Source: an uncultured Eubacteriales bacterium (GTDB lineage Bacteria; Bacillota; Clostridia; Oscillospirales; CAG-272). From it: DNA of 14,701 nucleotides. The stretch's first letter is position 1; every line of letters begins with the position of its first letter. Below are positions 7,232-14,701 of the stretch, piece after piece. The notes beneath the pieces are model-generated. The model was not told where the DNA came from. It made no database searches and worked only from the letters and a program-made list of their open reading frames with translations. The stretch lies in contig URZF01000018.1 of NCBI GenBank assembly GCA_900552255.1, positions 1 to 14,701 on the forward strand, given 5' to 3'. The position numbers and the translations under genes were made by a program.

Positions 7232-7630
7232 ATGCAAATTTCAGACGTAATTGCAGATATGCTGACACGTATCAGAAACGCGAACAGCGCCAAGCATGAA
7301 ACCGTTGACATTCCCGCTTCCGGTATGAAGAAATCGATTGCCGATATCCTCAAAGAGGAAGGCTATATCGCCAGCTATCAGATCATCGAGGACGGCAAGC
7401 AGGGTGTCATCCGTATCACGCTCAAATACGGACGCGGCAAACAGAAGGTCATTCAGGGACTTCGCAGAGTATCCAAGCCCGGACTTCGCATTTACTCCAA
7501 CTGTGAGGATATGCCGAAGGTCATGAACGGACTCGGGATCGCAATCGTATCCACATCAAAGGGCGTTATGACCGATAAAAAGGCTCGTGAGCTCCATGTG
7601 GGCGGCGAAGTTCTCGCCTTTGTATGGTAA
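7232..7630 (+). CDS. rpsH: 30S ribosomal protein S8
   Basis: S8 binds the central domain of 16S rRNA and in E. coli represses the spc operon. The 132-residue product has [10 protein letters not shown] near the N terminus. The C-terminal RNA-binding block [14 protein letters not shown] (107-120) is followed by GEVLAFVW at the end. The ATG follows AAAGGAGG. The structured 180-base gap upstream makes autogenous control worth considering. The next gene, rplF, follows 17 bases later. Confidence 0.98.
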   Translation: MQISDVIADMLTRIRNANSAKHETVDIPASGMKKSIADILKEEGYIASYQIIEDGKQGVIRITLKYGRGKQKVIQGLRRVSKPGLRIYSNCEDMPKVMNGLGIAIVSTSKGVMTDKKARELHVGGEVLAFVW

Positions 7631-7647
7631 TGGGGAGGTAAACGGAC

Positions 7648-8187
7648 ATGTCAAGAATTGGAAGAAAAGAAATTGCCGTTCCCGCCGGTGTTACCGTTAC
7701 AGTGGATGACAGCAATGTCGTCACGGTCAAAGGACCGAAGGGAACTCTCAGCACACAGATTCATAAAAATATCGGCGTTTCCGTCGACGGCGCGGTAATC
7801 CATGTGACCCGCCCCGATGACGAGCGCGAGAACAGATCGCTCCACGGCCTTTCCAGAACGCTCGTCGCCAACATGGTGGAGGGTGTGACAAACGGTTATT
7901 CTAAGACGCTCGAAATCGTCGGCGTCGGTTATAAGGCGGCTAAGTCCGGCAAGACGCTCACGCTCAATCTCGGTCATTCCCATCCGATCGTATTTGAAGA
8001 AAAGGACGGCATCACGTTTGATGTTCCGAACTCCACGACGGTCGTCGTAAACGGAATCGACAAGCAGACCGTGGGACAGATCGCCGCGCAGATCCGTGAA
8101 AAGAGACCGCCTGAGCCGTATCTCGGCAAGGGTGTCAAATATGCTGGCGAGCACATTCGCCGTAAAGCCGGAAAAACCGGTAAATAA
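7648..8187 (+). CDS. rplF: 50S ribosomal protein L6
   Basis: L6 lies near the factor-binding site of the 50S subunit and contacts the sarcin-ricin region. The 179-residue product begins [15 protein letters not shown]. Its two repeated alpha/beta domains are recognisable, and the C-terminal signature [14 protein letters not shown] is at 155-168. The ATG follows GGGGAGG. Length and motifs are normal for the family. Confidence 0.98.
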   Translation: MSRIGRKEIAVPAGVTVTVDDSNVVTVKGPKGTLSTQIHKNIGVSVDGAVIHVTRPDDERENRSLHGLSRTLVANMVEGVTNGYSKTLEIVGVGYKAAKSGKTLTLNLGHSHPIVFEEKDGITFDVPNSTTVVVNGIDKQTVGQIAAQIREKRPPEPYLGKGVKYAGEHIRRKAGKTGK

Positions 8188-8205
8188 AGAAAGGAGTGGA
8201 TCACA

Positions 8206-8565
8206 ATGGTATCTAGAAAAGACAGCAACAAAGCACGTCTTGTTCGTCATAAGAGAGTACGCGTCAAGATTTCCGGTACGCCCGAGAAACCCCGTCTTTG
8301 TGTATATCGTTCTCTTTCCAATATCAACGCTCAGATCATCGACGACGTAAACGGCGTGACGCTTGTATCCGCATCCACCCTCGAAAAGGTATTTGAAGGT
8401 AACGGCGGAAACAAAGACGCAGCGAAGGTGATCGGCAAAACCATTGCCGAGCGCGCGCTTGCAAAAGGCATTACCGAAGTGGTGTTCGACCGCGGCGGAT
8501 ATGTATATCAGGGAAGAGTAAAAGAACTTGCAGAAGGCGCCCGCGAAGGCGGACTTAAGTTCTGA
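8206..8565 (+). CDS. rplR: 50S ribosomal protein L18
   Basis: L18 binds 5S rRNA together with L5. The 119-residue product has a basic N terminus, then [20 protein letters not shown] (28-47), and the diagnostic C-terminal region [18 protein letters not shown] (94-111) ending in GGLKF. The ATG follows AAGGAG. The gap to rpsE is 14 bases and holds its ribosome binding site. Confidence 0.98.
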   Translation: MVSRKDSNKARLVRHKRVRVKISGTPEKPRLCVYRSLSNINAQIIDDVNGVTLVSASTLEKVFEGNGGNKDAAKVIGKTIAERALAKGITEVVFDRGGYVYQGRVKELAEGAREGGLKF

Positions 8566-8579
8566 GGAGGAGGAAGGAC

Positions 8580-9080
8580 ATGGCGAAAAGAATTGATCCG
8601 GCGACGCTTGATCTGAAAGAGGTCACCGTTGCCACCAACCGTGTTTCCAAAACCGTTAAGGGCGGCCGCATCGCACGCCAGACTGCAATCATGGTTGTAG
8701 GTGACGAAAACGGACATGTCGGCTACGGTCTTGGAAAGGCGTCCGAATATCCCGAGGCGATCCGCAAGGGGATTGAGGATGCAAAGAAAAACATCATCGA
8801 GGTATCCCTGAAGGGTACCACCATCCCGCACGAGGTGATCGGCGAGTATGGCGCGGCGAGAGTGCTTCTCAAGCCGGCGGCTCCCGGTACCGGCGTTATC
8901 GCGGGCGGTACGGTACGCGCCGTCGTGCAGATGGCGGGTATCAAGGATATCCGTGCAAAATGTATTCGTTCGAGCAATCCTTCCAATGTCGTCAAGGCGA
9001 CCTTTGAAGGACTGAAAGCGCTTCGCACGGCCGAGGAAGTAGCGGCTATGCGCGGTGTCGACAAAGATGCACTGAAATAA
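8580..9080 (+). CDS. rpsE: 30S ribosomal protein S5
   Basis: S5 affects decoding accuracy and mRNA helicase activity at the entry tunnel. The 166-residue product has the N-terminal dsRBD-like domain, with [10 protein letters not shown] at 21-30 where spectinomycin-resistance changes occur in other bacteria. The [12 protein letters not shown] block (99-110) marks the C-terminal domain. Just after KGGR the sequence reads [10 protein letters not shown], which is less typical than the aromatic-rich version I expect, but the fold residues look intact. The ATG follows GGAGGAGG. Confidence 0.97.
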   Translation: MAKRIDPATLDLKEVTVATNRVSKTVKGGRIARQTAIMVVGDENGHVGYGLGKASEYPEAIRKGIEDAKKNIIEVSLKGTTIPHEVIGEYGAARVLLKPAAPGTGVIAGGTVRAVVQMAGIKDIRAKCIRSSNPSNVVKATFEGLKALRTAEEVAAMRGVDKDALK

Positions 9081-9095
9081 AGGAGGCGGACGGAG

Positions 9096-9275
9096 ATGGA
9101 ACAAATCAAAATCACACTCACCGGAAGCCTTATCGGTTCAAGTCCCAAACAAAAGGCAGTTGCAAAATCGCTCGGTCTTACCAAGATCGGCGATGTGACA
9201 GTTCAGAAAAACGACGCTTCCGTTTTGGGTAAGGTCAAAATCATCGCTCACCTTATCAAGGTGGAAAATGTATAA
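9096..9275 (+). CDS. rpmD: 50S ribosomal protein L30
   Basis: L30 is a small 50S protein. The ATG at 9096 opens a 59-residue frame that begins [16 protein letters not shown]. It has the [16 protein letters not shown] motif in the middle and ends [12 protein letters not shown], which is the L30 pattern at normal length. AAGGAGG at 9080-9086, which shares an A with the rpsE stop, lies 9 bases upstream. The position between rpsE and rplO is the expected one. The gene falls below common ORF-length cutoffs. Confidence 0.96.
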   Translation: MEQIKITLTGSLIGSSPKQKAVAKSLGLTKIGDVTVQKNDASVLGKVKIIAHLIKVENV

Positions 9276-9337
9276 TCAATATACATTCAAATTTCATTGA
9301 TGTACGAAAAAATTCACAGTATAAGGAGGATACCCAA

Positions 9338-9778
9338 ATGAAGCTACATGAACTTTCACCGGCAGAGGGTTCTGTGAAACCGGCCTTTCGCAAAGGCAGA
9401 GGCACCGGCTCCGGAAACGGAAAAACCGCGGGCAAGGGTCATAAAGGTCAGAACGCGCGCTCCGGCGGCGGTGTAAGACCGGGTTTTGAAGGCGGTCAGA
9501 TCCCGCTTTACAGAAGACTTCCCAAAAGAGGTTTCAAGAATGCTTTTGCCAAGCATTATGCCATTGTCAATGTGAATGCTTTGGATGCTTTTGAGGACGG
9601 AGCGGTCGTCAATGCCGAGGCTCTGCTTGAAAAACGCATCATCAGAAAAACGCTCGACGGCGTGAAGATACTCGGCCGCGGCGAAATTACAAAGAAGGTT
9701 ACGGTACAGGCTGCGATTTTTTCCGCCAGTGCAAAGGAAAAAATCGAATCCGCAGGCGGAAAGTGCGAGGTGGTATAA
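9338..9778 (+). CDS. rplO: 50S ribosomal protein L15
   Basis: L15 is a 50S protein needed in late assembly. The 146-residue product begins [14 protein letters not shown]. It has the Gly-rich basic N-terminal tail [19 protein letters not shown] (20-38) and the [20 protein letters not shown] block (47-66). The ATG follows AAGGAGG (9323-9329). A short AT-rich gap lies upstream. The stop codon is followed at once by the GTG start of secY, so the two are probably coupled. Confidence 0.97.
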   Translation: MKLHELSPAEGSVKPAFRKGRGTGSGNGKTAGKGHKGQNARSGGGVRPGFEGGQIPLYRRLPKRGFKNAFAKHYAIVNVNALDAFEDGAVVNAEALLEKRIIRKTLDGVKILGRGEITKKVTVQAAIFSASAKEKIESAGGKCEVV

Positions 9779-11140
9779 GTGTTTAAAACGCTGAGAAACG
9801 CGTGGACGATCCCGGAACTTCGCCGCAAGATCTTATTCACGCTTTTCATCGTATTCTTATACCGCGTCGGCGCAGCTATTCCGGTTCCTTTTATTGATTA
9901 TCAGGCAATGCAGACGACCGCCGCATGGTACAGCGAGGGAATACTTTCCTATTTGAATATTCTTTCCGGCTATGCGTTTTCCAAAGCGACGCTGCTTGCC
10001 CTTTCCGTAACACCATATATCAACGCATCGATTATCATGCAGCTTCTCACGATCGCGATTCCTGCGCTCGAGAGAATGTCGAAGAACGGTGAGGACGGAA
10101 GAAAAAAGATCGAAAAGATCACCCGTTATGTCACGGTCGGCATCGCCATCGTGACGGCTTACGGTTATTATGCGATTCTCGGTTCGTCGACCTATACCGG
10201 TGTTACCGGCGGCTTCCTGCTTTTTGGCAGCGGCTCCGGCTTTGACAGAATCTTTTCCGCGATTGTCATTATCGCGTGCTACACGGCGGGCGCGTGCCTT
10301 GTCATGTGGCTGGGCGAAAAGATCGACGAACAGGGTATCGGAAACGGAATCTCGATGATCTTGTTTGCCAACATCGTATCGGGACTTCCGTCTACCTTTG
10401 TGCAGTTCCAGCAGAATCTTACCGCGAAACAGACGTCGGGTTATTTTGAGGGCGACTATGTTCCGATGTGGCTGCAGATCGTTCTGTGGGTCGCTGTTAT
10501 CGTGGTCCTTATCGGTTCGATTGTGTTCGTGACCTATATGTCCGACGCGGAGAGAAGGATACCTGTCCAGTACGCGAAGCGGACGGTAGGGCGAAAGCAG
10601 TATGGCGGCCAAAGCTCGAATCTGCCGATCAAGCTCAATATGTCCGGCGTTATGCCGATCATCTTTGCTTCCACAATCGTTTCGCTGCCGATCACGATCA
10701 TCTCTTTCTTTAATCCGGCAGAGGGAACGTTTTGGCGCGGCGTTTATAATGCGCTGTCCACCGACAGCTGGATCTACATGATCGTGCTCTTTATCCTGAT
10801 CATTGCATTTGCGTATTTTTATATCTCTATCTCGTTCAATCCTGTTGAGGTGGCCAACAACCTGATGCAGCAGGGCGGCTCTATTCCGGGTATTCGTCCC
10901 GGACGTCCGACTGCGCTTTACATCAAGAAGGTGCTGAACAAGGTTGTATTGATGGGTGCGCTTTTCCTTGGAATCGTAGCCTGCTTCCCGCTGTTACTCA
11001 ACATTGTGACGGGCGGGCTCCTGAACGTCATTTCGTTCAGCGGCTCTACGCTTCTCATCGTTGTCGGCGTAATTTTGGAAACGGTTCGCGAGATGGAAGC
11101 GCAGATGACGATGCGTCATTACAAGGGCTTCCTCGATTAA
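9779..11140 (+). CDS. secY: Protein translocase subunit SecY
   Basis: SecY is the membrane channel of the general protein export pathway. The 453-residue product is a little longer than many SecY proteins. Hydrophobic segments fit a ten-helix channel, beginning around 18-36. Recognisable blocks include TPYINASIIMQLL (78-90), the EQGIGNGISMILF segment (184-196), the cytoplasmic SDAERRIPVQYAKR loop (255-268) and GGSIPGIRPG (366-375). The start is GTG directly after the rplO stop (TAAGTG), with GAGGTGG at 9768-9774 as ribosome binding site. A strong hairpin follows the gene. Confidence 0.97.
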   Translation: MFKTLRNAWTIPELRRKILFTLFIVFLYRVGAAIPVPFIDYQAMQTTAAWYSEGILSYLNILSGYAFSKATLLALSVTPYINASIIMQLLTIAIPALERMSKNGEDGRKKIEKITRYVTVGIAIVTAYGYYAILGSSTYTGVTGGFLLFGSGSGFDRIFSAIVIIACYTAGACLVMWLGEKIDEQGIGNGISMILFANIVSGLPSTFVQFQQNLTAKQTSGYFEGDYVPMWLQIVLWVAVIVVLIGSIVFVTYMSDAERRIPVQYAKRTVGRKQYGGQSSNLPIKLNMSGVMPIIFASTIVSLPITIISFFNPAEGTFWRGVYNALSTDSWIYMIVLFILIIAFAYFYISISFNPVEVANNLMQQGGSIPGIRPGRPTALYIKKVLNKVVLMGALFLGIVACFPLLLNIVTGGLLNVISFSGSTLLIVVGVILETVREMEAQMTMRHYKGFLD

Positions 11141-11150
11141 AACAAACATA

Positions 11151-11186
11151 CGGCGTCATCCGCCGAGCTTCGGCGGATGACTTCCG
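11151..11186 (+). other. Strong hairpin in the secY-adk gap
   Basis: Bases 11155-11166 pair perfectly with 11170-11181 (12 bp, GCT loop). Three more pairs, 11151-11153 with 11184-11186, are possible across a small internal loop. Only TTCC follows on the + strand, so it lacks the T tract of an intrinsic terminator. It could slow degradation of the upstream message, cause partial termination, or mark a processing site. It is the longest perfect stem I found in the window. Confidence 0.5.
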
Positions 11187-11236
11187 GTGAAGTATGAGAG
11201 CTTTACGGAATGGTTCAGATGGAAAGGAGACCGCAT

Positions 11237-11878
11237 ATGAAGCTTATGTTTCTTGGCGCCCCCGGCGCCGGAAAGGGAACGCAGGCGGAGATTGTTTCCG
11301 AGCGTTATGGGATCCCGGCGATCTCGACGGGCGCGCTCCTTAGAGAAGCGATCAGCACAGGGACCGAGCTTGGCTTGAAGGCGAAAAGCTATATCGACGG
11401 CGGCTCGCTTGTCCCGGATGATGTCGTCATCGGTATCATCAAGGAGAGATTGAAAGCAGAGGACTGCAAAAACGGTTTTATTCTCGACGGCTTTCCGCGC
11501 ACGGTCGCTCAGGCAAAAGCGCTTGACGACATGGGTATCGTCATGGACGGCGTTGTGGATATCGAGGTGGCGGATGAAGATATCATCCGCAGACTCGGCG
11601 GACGCAGACTTTGCGGCAAATGCGGCGCGTCCTATCATGTCGAGTATAAGCCCGTCAAGGTGGACGGCAAATGTGACAAATGTGACGGAGAGCTTGTGAT
11701 CCGTGCGGACGACAAGCCCGAGGTCATCAAAAGCCGTCTTGCCGTTTATCACGAGCAGACAGAGCCGCTGAAGGATTATTATGCCGGACGCGGTATACTC
11801 AAAACTGTCGTCGGCCAGGAAAAGATCGAGGATACTACGTCCTTGACCTTGGCGGCGATCGAAAGCATCAGAGGCTGA
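11237..11878 (+). CDS. adk: Adenylate kinase, zinc-LID type
   Basis: Adk interconverts ATP plus AMP and two ADP. The 213-residue product shows the P-loop GAPGAGKGT (7-15), the AMP-site DGFPRT (84-89), and a LID domain with Cys126, Cys129, Cys146 and Cys149, a four-cysteine zinc site common in Gram-positive Adk. I chose ATG 11237 because AAGGAG at 11224-11229 lies 7 bases upstream and P-loop spacing is then normal. The in-frame ATG at 11210 would add nine atypical residues. The position after secY is usual in Bacillota. Confidence 0.97.
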   Translation: MKLMFLGAPGAGKGTQAEIVSERYGIPAISTGALLREAISTGTELGLKAKSYIDGGSLVPDDVVIGIIKERLKAEDCKNGFILDGFPRTVAQAKALDDMGIVMDGVVDIEVADEDIIRRLGGRRLCGKCGASYHVEYKPVKVDGKCDKCDGELVIRADDKPEVIKSRLAVYHEQTEPLKDYYAGRGILKTVVGQEKIEDTTSLTLAAIESIRG

Positions 11879-11880
11879 TT

Positions 11881-12633
11881 ATGGTTCAGATCAAAAACAG
11901 CGAACAGTTGGCTATTATGCGTAAGGCGGGGAGAATCACCGGCGAGGCGATTCTTGCGGCGCGGGAGCATATAAGAGAGGGTGTCAGTACGAGGGAGCTC
12001 GATACGGTCATCCGGCATTATATCGAAAAATGCGGCGCAAAACCTTCATTTTTAGGCTATGGAGGCTTTCCCGGCAGTGCTTGCATCAGCATCAACAATG
12101 AGGTCATTCATGGGATCCCGAGTGCATCCAAGGTTCTGCACGAAGGGGATATCGTCAAAATCGATGTCGGCGCTTTTTATCATGGCTTCCATGGGGACAG
12201 CGCGAATACCTTCGGCGTCGGTAGAATCTCGGAGGAAGCTGCGAAGCTCATCGAAGCGACCAAGGAAAGCTTTTTCCGCGGTGCAAAGAAAGCGGTCGCG
12301 GGCGGACGGATCGGCGATATCGGTTCGGCGGTCAGCGAATATGCGGAAAGCTTCGGATATGGCGTCGTCCGCAAGTACGTCGGCCACGGCGTCGGACAGA
12401 ATCTGCATGAGGATCCCGAGGTCCCGAATTTCGGAACGGCTGGCAGAGGAATAAGGCTTTATACCGGCATGACGATTGCCATCGAGCCCATGATCAATAT
12501 GGGAACACCGGACGTTAAGGTACTTTCCGACGGCTGGACGGTCGTCACGGCCGATGGCGCTCTATCCGCTCATTATGAGCATACCGTTGCCATAACGGAC
12601 GGTGAACCGGTATTTCTCACCTTGGTGGAGTGA
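11881..12633 (+). CDS. map: Methionine aminopeptidase, type I
   Basis: This enzyme removes the initiator methionine from nascent proteins. The 250-residue product has the pita-bread fold signature with all metal ligands visible: Asp95, Asp106, His169, Glu202 and Glu233. His77 (in NEVIHG) and His176 are the usual catalytic-site histidines. No N-terminal zinc finger or SecC-type extension is present. The ATG is 2 bases after the adk stop, with only a weak GAGG ahead of it, so translation probably depends on coupling to adk. Confidence 0.97.
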   Translation: MVQIKNSEQLAIMRKAGRITGEAILAAREHIREGVSTRELDTVIRHYIEKCGAKPSFLGYGGFPGSACISINNEVIHGIPSASKVLHEGDIVKIDVGAFYHGFHGDSANTFGVGRISEEAAKLIEATKESFFRGAKKAVAGGRIGDIGSAVSEYAESFGYGVVRKYVGHGVGQNLHEDPEVPNFGTAGRGIRLYTGMTIAIEPMINMGTPDVKVLSDGWTVVTADGALSAHYEHTVAITDGEPVFLTLVE

Positions 12634-12644
12634 TTGGTTCGGTT

Positions 12645-12968
12645 ATGAAAAAGAAGCATTCCTTGACGCCGACGGTTGTTCCCGATAAAACGGATTTCCG
12701 CGTCGGAAAAATCGCCGTTTCCACGGCAGGACATGACGCGGGATTGATCTTTGTGATCGTTGCGGGAATCGATGACCGTCATGTGCTTGTGGCGGACGGA
12801 AAGGCGAGAAGGCTTGCAGCGCCGAAAAAGAAAAAGATGCGGCATTTAAGCATATTTACAAGGCTGTCGGAGGAAGATGTGGAAAAGCTCCGGAGCGGAA
12901 GCGTCAATGACAGCTTCCTGCGAAGGACGATCTCCTCGCTTGACCTCGAACAGCTAACCCAAAGTTAA
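12645..12968 (+). CDS. KOW-domain protein, L14e-like, probable RNA-binding
   Basis: A small protein of 107 residues from ATG 12645. Residues about 20-60 ([14 protein letters not shown] and following, up to [16 protein letters not shown]) resemble the KOW-type domain related to archaeal/eukaryotic L14e. Such proteins recur between map and infA in Clostridia, and their function is not settled. The usual Lys/Arg-rich version of the motif after the first glycine is altered here ([11 protein letters not shown]), so it looks diverged. The C-terminal ~40 residues are of mixed charge and unrecognised. The start is uncertain: a GTG at 12630 overlaps the map stop and would add five residues, and neither start has an ideal ribosome binding site. 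Confidence 0.75.
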   Translation: MKKKHSLTPTVVPDKTDFRVGKIAVSTAGHDAGLIFVIVAGIDDRHVLVADGKARRLAAPKKKKMRHLSIFTRLSEEDVEKLRSGSVNDSFLRRTISSLDLEQLTQS

Positions 12969-12994
12969 ATTTTATGAATTTAAGGAGGGGCATT

Positions 12995-13219
12995 ATGCCA
13001 AAGGACGATGTTATGGAATTTGAGGGCACGGTCATCGAGGCGATGCCCGGTGCTACTTTCAAGGTGAAGCTTCCCAACGGACATATTGTGCTGTCACAGA
13101 TTTCGGGAAAGCTTCGCATGAATTCGATTCAGATTGTTCCGGGCGACAGAGTTACGGTAGAGGTTTCCATCTATGACCTGAACAAGGGACGCATCACGTG
13201 GAGACTGCGTGAAAGCTGA
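12995..13219 (+). CDS. infA: Translation initiation factor IF-1
   Basis: IF-1 binds the 30S A site during initiation. The 74-residue product is a single OB/S1-fold domain: [19 protein letters not shown] at the start, [17 protein letters not shown] in the middle, and [20 protein letters not shown] near the end. ATG 12995 is preceded by AAGGAGGGG (12982-12990). An in-frame ATG at 12974 lies upstream of that site and was rejected. The N-terminal residues fit the family only with the chosen start. Confidence 0.97.
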   Translation: MPKDDVMEFEGTVIEAMPGATFKVKLPNGHIVLSQISGKLRMNSIQIVPGDRVTVEVSIYDLNKGRITWRLRES

Positions 13220-13259
13220 GCCTCGGATATCATTTATTATTCAAGTAAGGAAAGGAACG

Positions 13260-13270
13260 GTGTAATACAC
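13260..13270 (+). other. Small stem between the rpmJ Shine-Dalgarno and start codon
   Basis: GTGT (13260-13263) can pair with ACAC (13267-13270) around an AAT loop, immediately before the rpmJ ATG. The nearest Shine-Dalgarno-like sequence, AAAGGA (13251-13256), is 14 bases from the ATG, which is long. Folding this 4-bp stem would bring it to about 3 bases. The stem is short and could be chance. Confidence 0.25.
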
Positions 13271-13384
13271 ATGAAAGTTAAACCTTCCGTTAAAAAGATC
13301 TGCAACAAGTGCAAGATCATCAAAAGAAAAGGCCATGTAATGGTCATTTGCGAAAACCCCAAGCATAAGCAAAAACAGGGCTGA
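13271..13384 (+). CDS. rpmJ: 50S ribosomal protein L36, zinc form
   Basis: L36 is the smallest common 50S protein. The ATG at 13271 opens a 37-residue frame, [19 protein letters not shown] and onward, with zinc ligands Cys11, Cys14, Cys27 and His32. Length and motif are exactly those of the zinc-binding form. It lies between infA and rpsM as expected. The ribosome binding site is poorly placed, with AAAGGA 14 bases upstream. The gene is below common ORF-length cutoffs. Confidence 0.97.
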   Translation: MKVKPSVKKICNKCKIIKRKGHVMVICENPKHKQKQG

Positions 13385-13418
13385 GCGCACAACAAAGAAA
13401 GGGAGGTGTATTTCCAGA

Positions 13419-13787
13419 ATGGCTCGTATAGCTGGTGTTGAAATTCCAAATCAGAAGAGAGTTGAGATCGGTCTTACCTATATTTACGGAATAGGCAGAT
13501 CGACCTCGAATAAGATTCTTGAAAAGACCGGTATCAATCCCGATACACGCTGCAAGGATCTTACGGAAGACGATGTTTCCAAGCTTCGCGATGAAATCGA
13601 AAACTTCCATAAGGTGGAGGGCGACCTGCGCCGCGATGTTTCGATGGATATCAAGAGAATGGTCGAAATCGGATGCTACCGCGGTATTAGGCACAGAAAA
13701 GGTCTGCCGGTTCGCGGTCAGAGAACGAAAACAAATGCGAGAACCAGAAAAGGTCCGGCCAAGACCATCGCAAATAAGAAGAAATAA
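13419..13787 (+). CDS. rpsM: 30S ribosomal protein S13
   Basis: S13 lies at the top of the 30S head and contacts the P-site tRNA and L5. The 122-residue product begins [20 protein letters not shown]. It has a helix-hairpin region ([12 protein letters not shown]) and the basic C-terminal block [20 protein letters not shown] (89-108). The ATG follows GGGAGG. The stop codon overlaps the AAGGAG used by rpsK. Confidence 0.98.
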   Translation: MARIAGVEIPNQKRVEIGLTYIYGIGRSTSNKILEKTGINPDTRCKDLTEDDVSKLRDEIENFHKVEGDLRRDVSMDIKRMVEIGCYRGIRHRKGLPVRGQRTKTNARTRKGPAKTIANKKK

Positions 13788-13804
13788 GGAGTGATAGACA
13801 AATC

Positions 13805-14203
13805 ATGGCTAAAGCAACAACCAAAAAGGTAGTCAGAAAGCGCCGCGAACGTAAAAATGTCGAAAAAGGCGCGGCTCATATCCGCGCAACCTATAACAAT
13901 ACGATCGTAACTATCACTGATGTCGCCGGAAACACGGTATCATGGGCGTCCGCGGGCGAGCTTGGCTTTAAGGGCTCGAGAAAATCCACTGCGTTTGCCG
14001 CTCAGATGGCTGCGGAGACGGCGGCGAAGATCGCGGCCGACAACGGAATGAAGAGCGTCGAGGTCTATGTGAAGGGACCCGGTCAGGGAAGAGAATCGGC
14101 CATCCGTGCGCTTCAGACGCAGGGGCTTGAGATCACGCTGATCCGCGACGTCACACCGGTTCCGCACAACGGATGCAGACCGCCTAAAATCAGACGCGTA
14201 TAA
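13805..14203 (+). CDS. rpsK: 30S ribosomal protein S11
   Basis: S11 forms part of the platform near the Shine-Dalgarno helix. The 132-residue product has the [12 protein letters not shown] segment, [13 protein letters not shown] (90-102), and [15 protein letters not shown] at the C terminus. AAGGAG at 13786-13791 overlaps the rpsM stop and lies 13 bases before the ATG, a long spacing. No better in-frame start exists. The next gene, rpsD, is 18 bases downstream. Confidence 0.98.
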   Translation: MAKATTKKVVRKRRERKNVEKGAAHIRATYNNTIVTITDVAGNTVSWASAGELGFKGSRKSTAFAAQMAAETAAKIAADNGMKSVEVYVKGPGQGRESAIRALQTQGLEITLIRDVTPVPHNGCRPPKIRRV

Positions 14204-14221
14204 AGAAGGAGGTACGAAACG

Positions 14222-14665
14222 ATGGCAAAGAATACACAGCCCGTTTTGAAGCGCTGCAAGGCGCTGGGGCTTTCACCGGCTGTTCTCGGTTATTCCAAGG
14301 AGACAAAACGCAATCCGAAGCCGATGCGCCGTAAACAGTCCGAATACGGCATGCAGCTGATTGAGAAACAGAAGGTCAAATTTATTTACGGCGTGCTTGA
14401 AAAACAATTCCGTTCTTATTATGCAAAGGCTGAGCGTAAACAGGGTATTACGGGTGAGCTTCTTCTGCAGGAGCTGGAGCGCCGTTTGGACAATGTGGTG
14501 TTCCGTATGGGTTACGCAAGCACGAGACGTGAAGCAAGGCAGCTTGTCAATCACGGACATTTCACTGTAAACGGAAAGCGCGTTAACATACCGTCTTATC
14601 AGGTTCGTGTCGGTGAGGTGATTGGATCTGACTGTATGCTTTCAATTCCTTGCTCCCGGTGGTGA
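14222..14665 (+). CDS. rpsD: 30S ribosomal protein S4, 3' end replaced by foreign sequence
   Basis: S4 initiates 30S assembly and often represses its own alpha operon. The frame begins [19 protein letters not shown] and lacks the N-terminal zinc cysteines, a form seen in many Clostridia. The S4 RNA-binding domain is visible in [20 protein letters not shown]. Homology ends at about Ile134 (VRVGEVI). The remaining residues, [13 protein letters not shown], are unlike S4, and a stop follows at residue 148, whereas the family is about 200 residues. No other + strand frame continues S4. The break coincides with an apparent opposite-strand cobalamin gene fragment, so this looks like a chimeric sequence join, not a natural end. 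Confidence 0.9.
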   Translation: MAKNTQPVLKRCKALGLSPAVLGYSKETKRNPKPMRRKQSEYGMQLIEKQKVKFIYGVLEKQFRSYYAKAERKQGITGELLLQELERRLDNVVFRMGYASTRREARQLVNHGHFTVNGKRVNIPSYQVRVGEVIGSDCMLSIPCSRW

Positions 14666-14701
14666 GCAGGATGTTCCCCTCTGTTTGATCCAAAAATTCG
14701 A
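14625..14701 (-). CDS. Fragment resembling precorrin-6A reductase (CobK/CbiJ), partial at the window edge
   Basis: Read on the - strand from 14699, the frame gives [20 protein letters not shown] followed by AYSQI. The [11 protein letters not shown] stretch is what I recall for the middle of clostridial cobalt-precorrin-6A reductases in the anaerobic cobalamin pathway. About 25 residues are visible. Resemblance is lost at the same place where S4 homology stops on the other strand. The gene has neither start nor stop here. The identification is from memory of the motif and needs a database search. Confidence 0.5.

Noticed and set aside
9297..9325. Promoter-like TTGATG, 17 bases, TATAAG before rplO
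   Set aside because: The predicted start (~9332) would exclude the strong AAGGAGG at 9323-9329 and leave rplO almost leaderless. The TATAAG is simply part of the ribosome binding site region.
11210..11236. Upstream ATG for adk
   Set aside because: It adds nine residues not typical of Adk, while AAGGAG at 11224-11229 points to the ATG at 11237.
12940..12970. TTGACC with TTAAAT as a promoter before infA
   Set aside because: The spacing is 19 bases and the -10 matches only 4 of 6. It lies within the end of the KOW gene, so support is too weak to annotate.
1..14701. CRISPR arrays, tRNA or rRNA genes, insertion sequences, phage or toxin-antitoxin genes
   Set aside because: I looked for repeats, cloverleaf-like segments and mobile-element motifs in gaps and on both strands and saw none. 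Nearly all sequence is accounted for by conserved translation genes.

Overview
The window carries the S10-spc-alpha ribosomal protein cluster of a bacterium, almost certainly a member of the Clostridia (Bacillota). Supporting signs are near-consensus AGGAGG ribosome binding sites before most genes, the gene order, an adenylate kinase with a four-cysteine LID, a zinc-type S14, a KOW-domain gene between map and infA, and an S4 without N-terminal cysteines. The DNA is moderately GC-rich, with frequent AGA arginine codons. I cannot name the genus.

Layout: everything recognisable is on the + strand except a fragment at the right edge. Positions 1-266 hold a GC-rich leader with a terminator-like hairpin. 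The S10 block follows (rpsJ, rplC, rplD, rplW, rplB, rpsS, rplV, rpsC, rplP, rpmC, rpsQ; 267-5522). Next comes the spc block (rplN, rplX, rplE, rpsN, rpsH, rplF, rplR, rpsE, rpmD, rplO, secY; 5593-11140), and then adk, map, a KOW protein and infA (11237-13219). The alpha block starts with rpmJ, rpsM, rpsK and rpsD (13271 onward). Two genes too short for routine ORF calling, rpmD (L30) and rpmJ (L36), are included. No gap exceeds 300 bases and no convincing terminator lies between the blocks, so they may be read largely as one long transcript.

The genes supply proteins of both ribosomal subunits, the SecY protein-export channel, Adk for adenine nucleotide balance, methionine aminopeptidase acting on nascent chains at the ribosome, and initiation factor IF-1.

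The right edge is abnormal. S4 homology stops near codon 134, and the last ~75 bases, read on the - strand, encode a peptide resembling cobalamin-pathway precorrin-6A reductase. This is probably a chimeric assembly join, less likely a real rearrangement. Other points worth attention are structured non-coding gaps: rpsJ-rplC with mutually exclusive stems, rpsN-rpsH with an 11-bp bulged stem and three other hairpins, and secY-adk with a 12-bp perfect stem. These are candidates for RNA-level control. I found no convincing new multi-gene system.
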